Part shown: piece by piece, positions 1 through 6,688 of the stretch
How positions within the stretch are numbered: position 1 is the stretch's first letter
Layout of the letters: every line of letters starts with the position of its first letter
Source: JBBRLA01 sp038231615
GTDB taxonomy: Bacteria; Myxococcota_A; Polyangia; Palsa-1104; JAEUJZ01
Direction: 5' to 3'
Length of the DNA: 8,266 bases
Assembly: GCA_038231615.1 (NCBI GenBank)
Contig: JBBRLA010000376.1
Location: 1-8,266 of the forward strand
Notes under the pieces: model-generated
The model's database searches: none
Told to the model about the DNA's origin: nothing
Seen by the model: the letters and a program-made list of their open reading frames with translations, nothing else
Program-made: the position numbers and the translations under genes

Positions 1-927
1 CGACTCCGGCTCGCTGACCACCACCACCCAGCGCCGCTGGCTCAAGGGGGCGAAGCCGGCGATCTTGTCTGCGTGCTGCTGGGAGAAATAATAGCGGGCG
101 TGACCCGGTTCGGTGGCGCCCACCATGACCCGGAAGAGGTCGGGCAGGTCCAGGCTCTCGATGGTCCCGCTGGCGAAGCGCCGCTCGGCGGTGATGCGCT
201 GCAGGGTCTCGGTCGGCAGCGGCGTCAGGCTGTGGTACAGGTACTCTGGGTCGGGGTGGCTGATGATGATGCCGTCCTCGTCCAGGAGGAACGCGTAGCC
301 CCCCTGTCCCACCCGCAGGGTCTTGATGACCGCGGCGATGGTCGCGCCCCGCAGCTTGATGGTCACCACCCCGACCGGCTGCCCGCCATCGCCGAGGATG
401 GGGCTGGCGAAGAACATCCCGGGGGTGCCGGTCACCGTGCCCACCAGGATGTCGGACAGGTAATTCCGGCCGGCGATGGCGCCCTTGAAGTAGGGCCGGT
501 AGCCGAAGGGCTTGCCGATCATCCGCGGCTCGGTCCCGATGGTGCAGTTCCCCTCTCGATCGAGGAGGAAGATCTCCTCGTAGTTGGGGTTCGAGCGCAG
601 GATGTTGTCCAGCGTGCCCTGCACCGACTCCCGCACCTCGGCCTGCCGCCTGGGCCGGGCCAGGAAGGCCACCACCTCGGTGTCGCCGCTGGCCTGGATG
701 ACCACCCGCTGGGTATCGGTGATGAGCTGATCCAGGCGGTTGGCGGTGCTGACCGCCAGAAGCTCCAGGTTGCGGTATTCGGCCTCGCCCACCACCGATA
801 GGCTCATGCGCAGGTTGAGCAACGCCGTGCCGAGCATCGGTACCAGCGTCAAAAGAACTAGCGCCACCGAGAGCTTGGCCGCGATCGGCCAGCCGGAAAC
901 GGACACGATCGAGCGCCAGCTCTTCAT
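1..927 (-). CDS. dCache_1-domain membrane sensor protein, N-terminal part (gene runs off the left edge)
   Basis: Reading the minus strand from ATG at 927 gives 309 codons open to base 1, so the C-terminal output domain is outside the window. An in-frame TAG four codons upstream fixes this ATG as the most upstream start. Residues 17-40 form a hydrophobic membrane segment after a short basic N-terminus. Residues about 45-305 look like an extracytoplasmic double Cache domain: EIFLLDREG at 118-126, RPYFKGAIAG at 144-153, a membrane-distal SPILGDGGQPVGVV stretch at 175-188, then the second half GQGGYAFLLDEDGIIISHPD at 207-226. These match dCache_1 sensors of small ligands. Such proteins usually continue into a second transmembrane helix, HAMP and a histidine kinase, GGDEF, phosphatase or chemoreceptor module; which one applies here cannot be seen. 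It lies 48 bp downstream of the HtrA gene on the same strand, suggesting co-transcription. The ligand is unknown. Confidence 0.85.
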   Translation of the reverse strand, partial: MKSWRSIVSVSGWPIAAKLSVALVLLTLVPMLGTALLNLRMSLSVVGEAEYRNLELLAVSTANRLDQLITDTQRVVIQASGDTEVVAFLARPRRQAEVRESVQGTLDNILRSNPNYEEIFLLDREGNCTIGTEPRMIGKPFGYRPYFKGAIAGRNYLSDILVGTVTGTPGMFFASPILGDGGQPVGVVTIKLRGATIAAVIKTLRVGQGGYAFLLDEDGIIISHPDPEYLYHSLTPLPTETLQRITAERRFASGTIESLDLPDLFRVMVGATEPGHARYYFSQQHADKIAGFAPLSQRRWVVVVSEPES

Positions 928-975
928 GGTCGGGCCACTCTATCATGCATCGCTCTGCCCGGGTAAGCCGGCCGC

Positions 976-2559
976 TCAACGTCTGGGGAAGGCCAGCCAC
1001 AGGTTGCGCCACGCCTTCCGCTCCTCCCGCCGAACCAGCAAGCGGATCATCTCGCCGCCGTGGACCTCGTGCATCGCCGTGGCATAATCCACAAGCGTCC
1101 GCACCGGCCGGTCGTTCACCAGCAGCACCACGTCGCCCCGCTCGACCCCCGACTCCATTGCCGGGCTCCCCGACTCCACCAGCATCACCAGCAGGCCCCG
1201 GGCGTCCTTTCGGGAATCCTGAAAGGACGCTTGATAGTTGAGCTGCTGCGCCAGCACCGGCGTCATCTGCGACACGGTGATCCCCAGCGCCGAGGGCCGC
1301 TCTCGCGGGGCCGCCATCGGCGCCGGCGCCTCCTCCACCGCCGGCTCCTTGAGCGCCGCCAGCACCTGAATCCGCCGCCCCTCGCGCACGATCTGCACCG
1401 GCACCGGTTCCTTGCGCGCCTCGCTCACCCCGACCAGCCAGTTCAGGTCGTCGGCCCGGCGCACCTGCTTGCCGTCGAACGCCAGGATCACGTCCCCGGC
1501 GCGGATTCCCGCAGCCGCCGCCGGCGAGCCGCCGATCACCTCGGAGATGAGCGCCCCCTTGCGGTCGGGCAGCCCGAAGGCCCGTCGCAGGGTCTCCGTC
1601 ACCGGCTGCGGGAACACGCCAAGCCACGCCCGGGACACCCGGCCGCGGCGGTAGAGTTGCTCGGCGATCACCCGGGCGATGTTGCTGGGGATGGCGAAGC
1701 CGATGCCCGCCCCCGCCACGTTGATCGCCGTGTTGATGCCGATGACCTCGCCCCGGGTGTTGATGAGGGGGCCCCCGGAGTTCCCCGGGTTAATCGACGC
1801 GTCCGTCTGGATGAAGTCGAAGAAGCCCCGCTGTCCGCCGGGCTGCACGTCCCGCCGCCCCTTGGCCGACACGATCCCCACCGTCACCGAGTGGTCCAGG
1901 CCGAAGGGGTTGCCGATGGCCATCACCCACTCGCCGATCTCCAGGTCCTCGGAGTCGCCCAGGGGGGCCCAGGTGAACTCACCGGTGTCGCCGCGGTCGA
2001 TCTTCACCAGGGCGATGTCGGTGTGCTCGTCGCTGCCCACCACCCGCCCGAAGAATTCGCGATCGTCCTGCAGGCGTACCCGGATCTCCTCGGCGTGCTG
2101 CACTACGTGGTTGTTGGTAAGGACATAGCCCTCGGCGTTGATGAGGAACCCCGTCCCCTGCTCACGCACCCGGTGGGGCAAGCCGCCTTCCATGCCGGGG
2201 GTCTGCTGGATCACGGTGATGTCAGCCACCGCCGGGGTCAGCGCCTTGGCCAGCCGCGAAAAAGACTGCATTGTCACCGGGGCGTTCGAGGCCAGGCGCG
2301 GGTGCGACGGGCGGTGGCGGTCCCCCTTCTCCGCCCCTTTGTCCGCTCGCTCGCCGGTACGCTCGGGGAAGAGCCCCACCGGGCGGCCGGCCGCGACGTC
2401 GGTCAGCGAGGGCGCCCCCTGGGAGGTCAGGGCCGGGTCCGCGACCGCGGGTCCAGAAAAAAAGTATGCGAGCGCGAAAGAGCCGGCAATGCTGGCTGAG
2501 CTTGCTGCATGTCGCAGACAGGCGACGCTGACCTTACCTGGGAGCCTGGAGTTGCGCAC
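976..2559 (-). CDS. Periplasmic HtrA/DegP-type serine protease with two PDZ domains
   Basis: A 527-residue protease of the Do/DegP family (S1C), which degrades or refolds damaged envelope proteins. The start is GTG at 2559, preceded by an AGAAGAAGG Shine-Dalgarno-like stretch. Residues 1-40 look like a Sec signal peptide (basic n-region, hydrophobic core around 22-35, AVA before D41). Residues 41-95 are a charged linker. The trypsin-like domain spans about 100-305, with catalytic triad His151 (LTNNHVV), Asp181 (HTDIALVKID) and Ser261 (PGNSGGPL). PDZ1 lies at about 310-400 and PDZ2 at about 425-510. Length and domain order fit DegP/DegQ-type proteins, so active protease is likely. It is divergent from the methyltransferase gene, with only 42 bp between the annotated starts, and precedes the dCache sensor gene on the same strand. 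A run of seven T (coding sense, 2457-2463) falls in the signal peptide codons. Which paralogue it is (DegP, DegQ, MucD) cannot be told from sequence alone. Confidence 0.97.
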   Translation of the reverse strand: MRNSRLPGKVSVACLRHAASSASIAGSFALAYFFSGPAVADPALTSQGAPSLTDVAAGRPVGLFPERTGERADKGAEKGDRHRPSHPRLASNAPVTMQSFSRLAKALTPAVADITVIQQTPGMEGGLPHRVREQGTGFLINAEGYVLTNNHVVQHAEEIRVRLQDDREFFGRVVGSDEHTDIALVKIDRGDTGEFTWAPLGDSEDLEIGEWVMAIGNPFGLDHSVTVGIVSAKGRRDVQPGGQRGFFDFIQTDASINPGNSGGPLINTRGEVIGINTAINVAGAGIGFAIPSNIARVIAEQLYRRGRVSRAWLGVFPQPVTETLRRAFGLPDRKGALISEVIGGSPAAAAGIRAGDVILAFDGKQVRRADDLNWLVGVSEARKEPVPVQIVREGRRIQVLAALKEPAVEEAPAPMAAPRERPSALGITVSQMTPVLAQQLNYQASFQDSRKDARGLLVMLVESGSPAMESGVERGDVVLLVNDRPVRTLVDYATAMHEVHGGEMIRLLVRREERKAWRNLWLAFPRR

Positions 2560-2619
2560 CGGACCTTCTTCTGATCATGGCACAACGCGGGCGCCCTGGC
2601 TATGATGACCTGCCCAACC
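2560..2619. promoter_or_regulatory. Divergent promoter region between the HtrA and methyltransferase genes
   Basis: The two divergent genes leave room for overlapping control signals only. On the plus strand TATGAT at 2601-2606 matches the -10 consensus at five of six bases, but no good -35 lies 16-18 bp upstream: TGGCAC at 2578-2583 is poor for sigma-70. That TGGCAC has GC at the -12 spacing of sigma-54 promoters, but the TT before it is missing. If TATGAT is used, ATG 2602 and 2605 would lie in the promoter and translation would begin at ATG 2620 or later, almost leaderless. I see no convincing minus-strand promoter; part of it may lie inside the methyltransferase reading frame. Confidence 0.25.
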
Positions 2620-3831
2620 ATGACGCCACTGAAAAAAAACGTGGATCCCGAGAGGCCCGATGCCAGCCCCGTGGAGTCCCCACAGGCGGCCCGGCGGGAG
2701 GCGGCGCGGGTCGGGGGGGTTGGCGCTGGCGCCAGTTTGGGCCGGGGTCTGGCGAGCATGGGCCAGGCCAGCGATGGAAAGGTGGCCAACATTCACGACC
2801 CGGAGATCGGCCCCCTGTGGACCGATCGCTTCGCCAGGCTGCTCCTGCGGGTGGTTCATGAAGGCCTGGGGGAAGACCTCGGGCAGGAGGCCGGGCAGCC
2901 CCCACCGCAAAAGTCCACCGCTCTCGACGTGATGTGCGGCACCGGCTCGCTGACCCTTGCGATCATCGGCGCTGGCGCCGGGTCGTCGTCGTTGATGCGC
3001 GGTCGCGGCGAGGGGATGCGTATCATCGCCATCGACCCCTCGGCGCCCCTTCTCGACGTGGCCCGCAAGAAGGCGGGGACGCTGGCCGGGCGCCGGGTCT
3101 TCTTCCGCTCCGAACCGGCGGAGCCCCGGCTCCTTTTCGATGCCGGGGTCTACGATCTAGTGGTCTCGAACCTCGGGCTGCTGAAGGCCCGGGAGCCGCG
3201 ACGGCTTCTTTCCGAGATGGTCCGCGTGGCCCGGCCCGGCGCCCGCGTCGCCGCCACCCTGCCCTTGCGCACCAGCTTCGCCGAGTTTCACGATCTTTTC
3301 GCACGCGCGTTGATCGACCTGGGCCACAAGGACGCCCTTTTGCGCCTTTCGGATCACCAGGCCAACGTGCTGCCCAGCCCCGGCGAGGCCCGGAGCTGGC
3401 TGGCGGAGGCTAGCCTGCGCGAGACCCGCGTCGACGTCGAGCACTTCACGCTGCTCTTCGCCGGGGGCCGCGACTTCTTCTTTGCCCCGGTCATCGAATA
3501 TGTCCTTCTGCCCGCCTGGAAGGAAATCGTCGGCGAGTCCGGGCCGGGTATGCAGGCGATCTTCCGCCGCCTGAAAGAGGAGATCGACCGGCACTGCCAG
3601 CCCTCATCCTATGACGACGAAAGCTTGCCGGCGGTGCTGCGCGGCTGGCCGCGGCCTTTCGCCTTGACGGTGCGCGCGGCCTGCCTTTCGGGGCGCAAGT
3701 CCACCCAGTTTCGGGCCGCCGCCGAGGAGGCCGACGAGGTCGAGCTGCACACCGGAGAGGTGGACATCGTCGGTTATGACCGACGTGCAGCAAGCTCGGT
3801 GAACAACGTCGGCTTTTTGCAGGAGAAGTAA
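2602..3831 (+). CDS. Class I SAM-dependent methyltransferase-like protein upstream of ligA
   Basis: Up to 409 residues with a Rossmann-fold methyltransferase core. Motif I is LDVMCGTGS at 108-116, the acidic post-I residue is D145 in IIAIDPS, and YDLVVSNLGLL at 184-194 plus LLSEMVRVARPGARV at 202-216 correspond to strands 4 and 5 of the UbiE/Methyltransf_11-like group. There is no NPPY motif, so it is not an N6-adenine DNA methylase; the substrate is unknown. The motif I to D145 distance is about 30 residues, longer than usual, with a Gly/Ser-rich insertion at 122-138. Residues 225-409 are an unrecognised C-terminal region. The start is uncertain: ATG at 2602, 2605 and 2620 all lack a visible Shine-Dalgarno, residues 1-60 are low complexity, and ATG 2758 (M53) would still keep the core. 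An A8 run at 2632-2639 falls in codons for L10-K11-K12-N13. The gene ends 6 bp before ligA and carries its ribosome-binding site. Confidence 0.82.
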   Translation: MMTCPTMTPLKKNVDPERPDASPVESPQAARREAARVGGVGAGASLGRGLASMGQASDGKVANIHDPEIGPLWTDRFARLLLRVVHEGLGEDLGQEAGQPPPQKSTALDVMCGTGSLTLAIIGAGAGSSSLMRGRGEGMRIIAIDPSAPLLDVARKKAGTLAGRRVFFRSEPAEPRLLFDAGVYDLVVSNLGLLKAREPRRLLSEMVRVARPGARVAATLPLRTSFAEFHDLFARALIDLGHKDALLRLSDHQANVLPSPGEARSWLAEASLRETRVDVEHFTLLFAGGRDFFFAPVIEYVLLPAWKEIVGESGPGMQAIFRRLKEEIDRHCQPSSYDDESLPAVLRGWPRPFALTVRAACLSGRKSTQFRAAAEEADEVELHTGEVDIVGYDRRAASSVNNVGFLQEK

Positions 3832-3837
3832 CGCCCC

Positions 3838-5880
3838 GTGCAGAGCGATCGCATCCTTCAGAGCAAGACCGAGTACGAAGAGGTCGCCCGGGAGATCCTC
3901 GAACATGACCGGCGCTACTACGTCGATGACAACCTCACCGTCGCCGACGGCGAGTACGACCGCCTGCGCAAGGCGCTGCTTTTCGCCGAGGCCGCCCACC
4001 CCGACTGGATGGTGCCGTGGTCCCCGTCCCAGCGCGTGGGACACGCGCCCCTGTCCGCCTTCCAGAAGGTGGTGCGGGCGGTGCCGATGCTCTCCCTGGA
4101 CAACACCTACGACGAGGCTGACGTCCGCGAGTTCCACGAACGGGTCGGCCGCGGCCTGCAGGTGGTCGGCGACCCGGAGCCGCCGGTCTACGTGGTCGAG
4201 CCCAAAATCGACGGCATCGGCATCGAGCTGCGCTTCCAGGCCGGGCGCTTCGTCCTGGGCGCCACCCGGGGCGACGGCCTGATGGGCGAGGACGTGACGC
4301 AGAACCTGCGGACCATCAAGGGCCTGCCGCTGCTCCTGCGGGAGCCGGTGGACCTTTTGGTCCGCGGCGAGGTCTACATGGAGCGGGCCGACTTCGCCCG
4401 CCTGAACGCCGAGCGCCTGGCCGGGGGCGAGGAGCCCTTCAAGAACCCGCGCAACGCCACCGGCGGGACGCTGAAGCAGCTCGACCCGCGCATCGTGGCC
4501 CAACGGCCGCTGAAGATCCTGCTCTACGAGGTGGTGGAAAAGGTGGGGCTGGCATCGCACTTCGAGGTGTTGGCCTGGCTGCGGCAGCTGGGGCTGCCGG
4601 TGACCCATGAAGTGGCCCAGGTGACCTCGCTGGACGGGCTGCTCGGGGCCATCCGTGCCTTCGGCGAGCGCCGCAAGAACCTACCCTTCGACGTGGACGG
4701 CATGGTGCTGAAAGTGAATTCCTTTGCCCAGCGAGAGGCGCTGGGGTTCACCGCTCGGGCGCCGCGCTGGGCCATCGCCTACAAGTACCCGGCGCAGCAG
4801 GCCACCACCAAGGTCCTTTCCGTGGAGATCAACGTCGGGCGCACCGGGGCGGTGACCCCGGTGGCCCTGCTGGAGCCGGTGGAACTGGCCGGCACCACGG
4901 TGTCGCGGGCCTCGATGCACAACTGGGATCAGGTGAAGCGCCTGGGGGTGCAGATCGGCGACTTCGTCCTGGTCGAGAAGGCCGGTGAGATCATCCCGCA
5001 GATCGTAGCGGTGATCAGCGAGCAGCGCGAGGGCCGCGAAAGCGAACTCACGGAGATCATGACTCCGACGGTGTGTCCGGTATGCGGGGACGAGCTGGTG
5101 CGTCGCGCCGGGGAGGTGGCGCTGCGCTGCCCCGACACCCGGCCATGCCCGGCGCAGCTTCGCGAGGCCATCGACTTCTTCTGCCACCGCGACGCGATGA
5201 ACATCGAGAACGTGGGGCAGAAACTGATCGAGCAGCTCGTCGCCCGGGAGCTGGTGAAGGACCTGGCGGACCTGTACGACCTGACCGTAGCGCAGCTCTT
5301 GCTCCTGCCGCGCATGGCGGAGAAAAGCGCCACCAACGTGATCGGCGCCATCCAGCGGAGCAAGCAGACAGCGACGCTCTCGTGCTTCATCACCGCGCTG
5401 GGCATCCCGTCCATCGGCTGGGTCTGGGCGCAGAAGGTCGCCGATCGCTACCGGGCCCTTTCAACTCTGCTAGACACACCGCCCGAGGAGATCTTCACCA
5501 CTCTCTCGGCGCTGCATGGATTTGGCGAGGAGCGGGCCCGGTCGGTATCGGGCTTCCTGGCCGAGCCAAGAAACATTCAGCTCCTGCACAAGTTTATCTC
5601 CCGGGGGATCGTCCCGACCGAGCCGGAGCAAAAGGGCGAAGCGGGGCCCCTACTGGGCAAGACGGTGTGCGTGACCGGCACGCTGAGCGTGCCCCGAGGC
5701 GACATCAAGAAGCGCATCGAGGCGGCGGGCGGCAAGTTCGTCTCCGCGGTGACAGGCAAGACCAGTTATCTGGTGCTGGGGGAGGCCCCCGGCGAGGACA
5801 AGCGCAAGTCGGCGCTGAAGAACAACGTCTCGATGCTCGACGAAGCGGGTCTGGAAGCCCTATTGCGCGGCCCGGCGTAG
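3838..5880 (+). CDS. ligA: NAD-dependent DNA ligase LigA
   Basis: A 680-residue enzyme that seals nicks in duplex DNA during replication and repair, using NAD+ to adenylate itself. Start is GTG 3838, chosen because AGGAGAAG at 3821-3828, inside the end of the upstream gene, is a good Shine-Dalgarno. Domain Ia (about 1-70) has the YYVDDNLTVADGEYDRL pattern. The adenylation domain has catalytic K123 in EPKIDG, TRGDG at 143-147, RGEV at 176-179, DVDGMVLKV at 285-293 and WAIAYKYP at 311-318. The OB fold has VGRTG at 333-337 and KAGEIIP at 381-387. The zinc finger uses C413, C416, C431 and C437. HhH repeats cover about 450-590, and BRCT about 604-680. Length and order are those of normal LigA and all key residues are present. 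Deviations: KIDGIGIE instead of the usual DGLA form, RGDGLMGED instead of RGDGxTGED, NPRNATGGTLKQLDP in place of the common AAAGSLRQLDP, and GIPSIGW where GIRxVGE is usual. No stem-loop terminator is seen in the 12 bp before the converging gene. Confidence 0.98.
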   Translation: MQSDRILQSKTEYEEVAREILEHDRRYYVDDNLTVADGEYDRLRKALLFAEAAHPDWMVPWSPSQRVGHAPLSAFQKVVRAVPMLSLDNTYDEADVREFHERVGRGLQVVGDPEPPVYVVEPKIDGIGIELRFQAGRFVLGATRGDGLMGEDVTQNLRTIKGLPLLLREPVDLLVRGEVYMERADFARLNAERLAGGEEPFKNPRNATGGTLKQLDPRIVAQRPLKILLYEVVEKVGLASHFEVLAWLRQLGLPVTHEVAQVTSLDGLLGAIRAFGERRKNLPFDVDGMVLKVNSFAQREALGFTARAPRWAIAYKYPAQQATTKVLSVEINVGRTGAVTPVALLEPVELAGTTVSRASMHNWDQVKRLGVQIGDFVLVEKAGEIIPQIVAVISEQREGRESELTEIMTPTVCPVCGDELVRRAGEVALRCPDTRPCPAQLREAIDFFCHRDAMNIENVGQKLIEQLVARELVKDLADLYDLTVAQLLLLPRMAEKSATNVIGAIQRSKQTATLSCFITALGIPSIGWVWAQKVADRYRALSTLLDTPPEEIFTTLSALHGFGEERARSVSGFLAEPRNIQLLHKFISRGIVPTEPEQKGEAGPLLGKTVCVTGTLSVPRGDIKKRIEAAGGKFVSAVTGKTSYLVLGEAPGEDKRKSALKNNVSMLDEAGLEALLRGPA

Positions 5881-5892
5881 CCTGGTCTGCGC

Positions 5893-6141
5893 TCACACCA
5901 CCGAGCCGAGGAGCTTGAGGGCCGACTGTGCCGTCGGAGAGAAGGGCACCACTTTGCGTTCCAGGAATTGTCCCAGGGCGGCCCCGACGGCCACGCCGAG
6001 CAGCACGCCCCAGGTGCGCTTGGTGATCCCGCCGAAGACCGAGCCAAAGAGGGCGCCGCCGAGTTTCATTCCGACGCGTTCGCCCAGGTTCTGCTCGCTG
6101 GCATCGAACTGATGATGGCACTGAGGGCATTCCGTCGTCAT
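5893..6141 (-). CDS. Small Cys-knuckle plus glycine-zipper membrane protein (82 aa)
   Basis: The frame is open up to 6234, but ATG 6141 is the likely start because AGAGAGGA sits just upstream and the 31-residue extension is Pro/Ser/Arg-rich without a ribosome site. Residues 5-8 are CPQC followed by H9 and H10, half of a zinc ribbon; no second Cys pair follows, so metal binding alone is doubtful. From 20 on, glycines recur every fourth residue: G20, G24, G28; then G29, G33, G37; then G45, G49, G53, G57. Two hydrophobic stretches (about 23-39 and 43-57) are separated by KR at 41-42, giving a glycine-zipper hairpin suited to tight helix packing in a membrane. I do not recognise a named family or function. 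Its stop lies 12 bp from the converging ligA stop. It is 96 bp downstream of the 97-aa gene on the same strand, so the two are probably co-transcribed. Confidence 0.65.
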   Translation of the reverse strand: MTTECPQCHHQFDASEQNLGERVGMKLGGALFGSVFGGITKRTWGVLLGVAVGAALGQFLERKVVPFSPTAQSALKLLGSVV

Positions 6142-6193
6142 GCTGTCCTCTCTATGATGGGCTGGCTGGCCCGAAAGCGCAGCCGGACGCTGG

Positions 6194-6216
6194 GGGCCGC
6201 TATAAAGGGGCGGCCC
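6194..6216. repeat. Inverted repeat between the two small membrane-protein genes
   Basis: Arms GGGCCGC (6194-6200) and GCGGCCC (6210-6216) form a perfect 7-bp stem with a 9-base loop. No T-tract follows on either strand, so it does not look like an intrinsic terminator. On the minus-strand transcript it would lie about 53 bases upstream of the 82-aa start and could be an RNA stability or attenuation element. Chance occurrence in GC-rich DNA is possible. Confidence 0.4.
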
Positions 6217-6237
6217 GGTTGAAGTTATATCCATGGG

Positions 6238-6531
6238 TCAGCCGTCTGACTTGTGCCCGGTCAAAAACTCGCTGATCTGATCGCCCCTGGTGGTCGTCAG
6301 CACCAGCGCCCCAAGGGCCGCCAGCACCGCTGCCCACCCGCCGACCTTCTTGGCCGACTTGCCGAACTGTTGCAGTTTCACGTGGCGCAACGCCGCCTTC
6401 TTCGCCGACATGGCACCCACGACCTTCCCCCGGGTAAAGGCCCTTCTTCGGGCCAGCATCCCGCTGAGCCTGCCAGCCGGGCTGAAGGTCTGCGAAAACC
6501 CCTGCAAGACCTGCTTCATCACCGACGCCAT
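6238..6531 (-). CDS. Small basic single-pass membrane protein, unknown function (97 aa)
   Basis: The frame is open to 6627, but ATG 6531 is preceded by GGAGG at a 7-base spacing, a strong ribosome site that decides the start. The N-terminal 62 residues hold a high density of Arg and Lys (R28-R29-R30, R34, K36, K44, K45, R49, K52, K58, K61, K62) and almost no acids. Residues about 63-79 (GGWAAVLAALGALVLTT) are one transmembrane helix, followed by a short C-terminal tail. By the positive-inside rule the basic part should be cytoplasmic, where it could contact nucleic acid or phospholipid head groups. I recognise no family. It precedes the 82-aa glycine-zipper gene, and a promoter candidate plus a 20-bp palindrome lie upstream. 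Confidence 0.6.
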   Translation of the reverse strand: MASVMKQVLQGFSQTFSPAGRLSGMLARRRAFTRGKVVGAMSAKKAALRHVKLQQFGKSAKKVGGWAAVLAALGALVLTTTRGDQISEFLTGHKSDG

Positions 6532-6580
6532 GCCATACCTCCGCGCGTTGTTCCGAGTGTCATACGTCGGCGGTGGCCGC

Positions 6581-6600
6581 TGGCGCGGAATTCCGCGCCA
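6581..6600. promoter_or_regulatory. Perfect 20-bp palindrome, candidate operator upstream of the 97-aa gene
   Basis: TGGCGCGGAATTCCGCGCCA is identical to its own reverse complement over all 20 bases, with no central spacer. It lies 49 bp upstream of the start codon of the 97-aa gene and about 20-39 bases downstream of the proposed transcription start. The palindrome is directly visible; the operator role is inferred. With no loop it is better suited to a dimeric DNA-binding protein than to an RNA hairpin. Confidence 0.55.
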
Positions 6601-6625
6601 ACCGGCCTTGCGCCATTGCACTTGC

Positions 6626-6655
6626 ATAACATGCGGCCTGCTTTCGGCCGGTCAA
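6626..6655 (-). promoter_or_regulatory. Candidate sigma-70-type promoter for the small membrane-protein genes
   Basis: On the minus strand TTGACC (6650-6655, five of six matches to the -35 consensus) and TGTTAT (6626-6631, four of six to the -10) are separated by 18 bp. The expected start near 6619 gives a leader of about 88 bases before ATG 6531 and lies 34 bp past the stop codon end of the upstream 292-aa gene. An inverted repeat, CGGCC (6634-6638) and GGCCG (6646-6650), fills most of the spacer and could be a repressor site. In GC-rich genomes such matches can arise by chance. Confidence 0.35.
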
Positions 6656-6688
6656 GGGTCAGCCAGCCGTGGACCCTGGGCCCTGGTT

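Noticed and set aside
73..801. Plus-strand frame of 242 codons at the left edge
   Set aside because: It is antisense to the dCache sensor, whose frame continues past the window edge and shows clear family motifs.
1060..2499. Long plus-strand frame of 479 codons opposite the HtrA gene
   Set aside because: Its product is rich in His, Arg, Pro and Gly without any domain, typical of an antisense frame in GC-rich DNA, while the opposite strand encodes a complete HtrA with its catalytic triad.
3604..4608. Minus-strand frame of 334 codons across the methyltransferase/ligA junction
   Set aside because: It is antisense to two well-supported genes and has His/Gln/Leu-rich low-information content.
5881..5892. 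Possible terminator between the converging ligA and 82-aa genes
   Set aside because: Only 12 bp separate the stop codons, and I find no stem-loop with a T-tract there on either strand.
5073..5918. Plus-strand frame of 281 codons within ligA
   Set aside because: It is a shifted frame of the ligA zinc-finger to BRCT region, Arg/Gly-rich and without motifs.
6142..6234. N-terminal extension of the 82-aa protein to ATG 6234
   Set aside because: The extra residues are Pro/Ser-rich and cover the 6194-6216 hairpin; the good ribosome site is directly before ATG 6141.
6532..6627. N-terminal extension of the 97-aa protein to ATG 6627
   Set aside because: It would translate the palindrome and begin inside the -10 element; GGAGG before ATG 6531 marks the real start.
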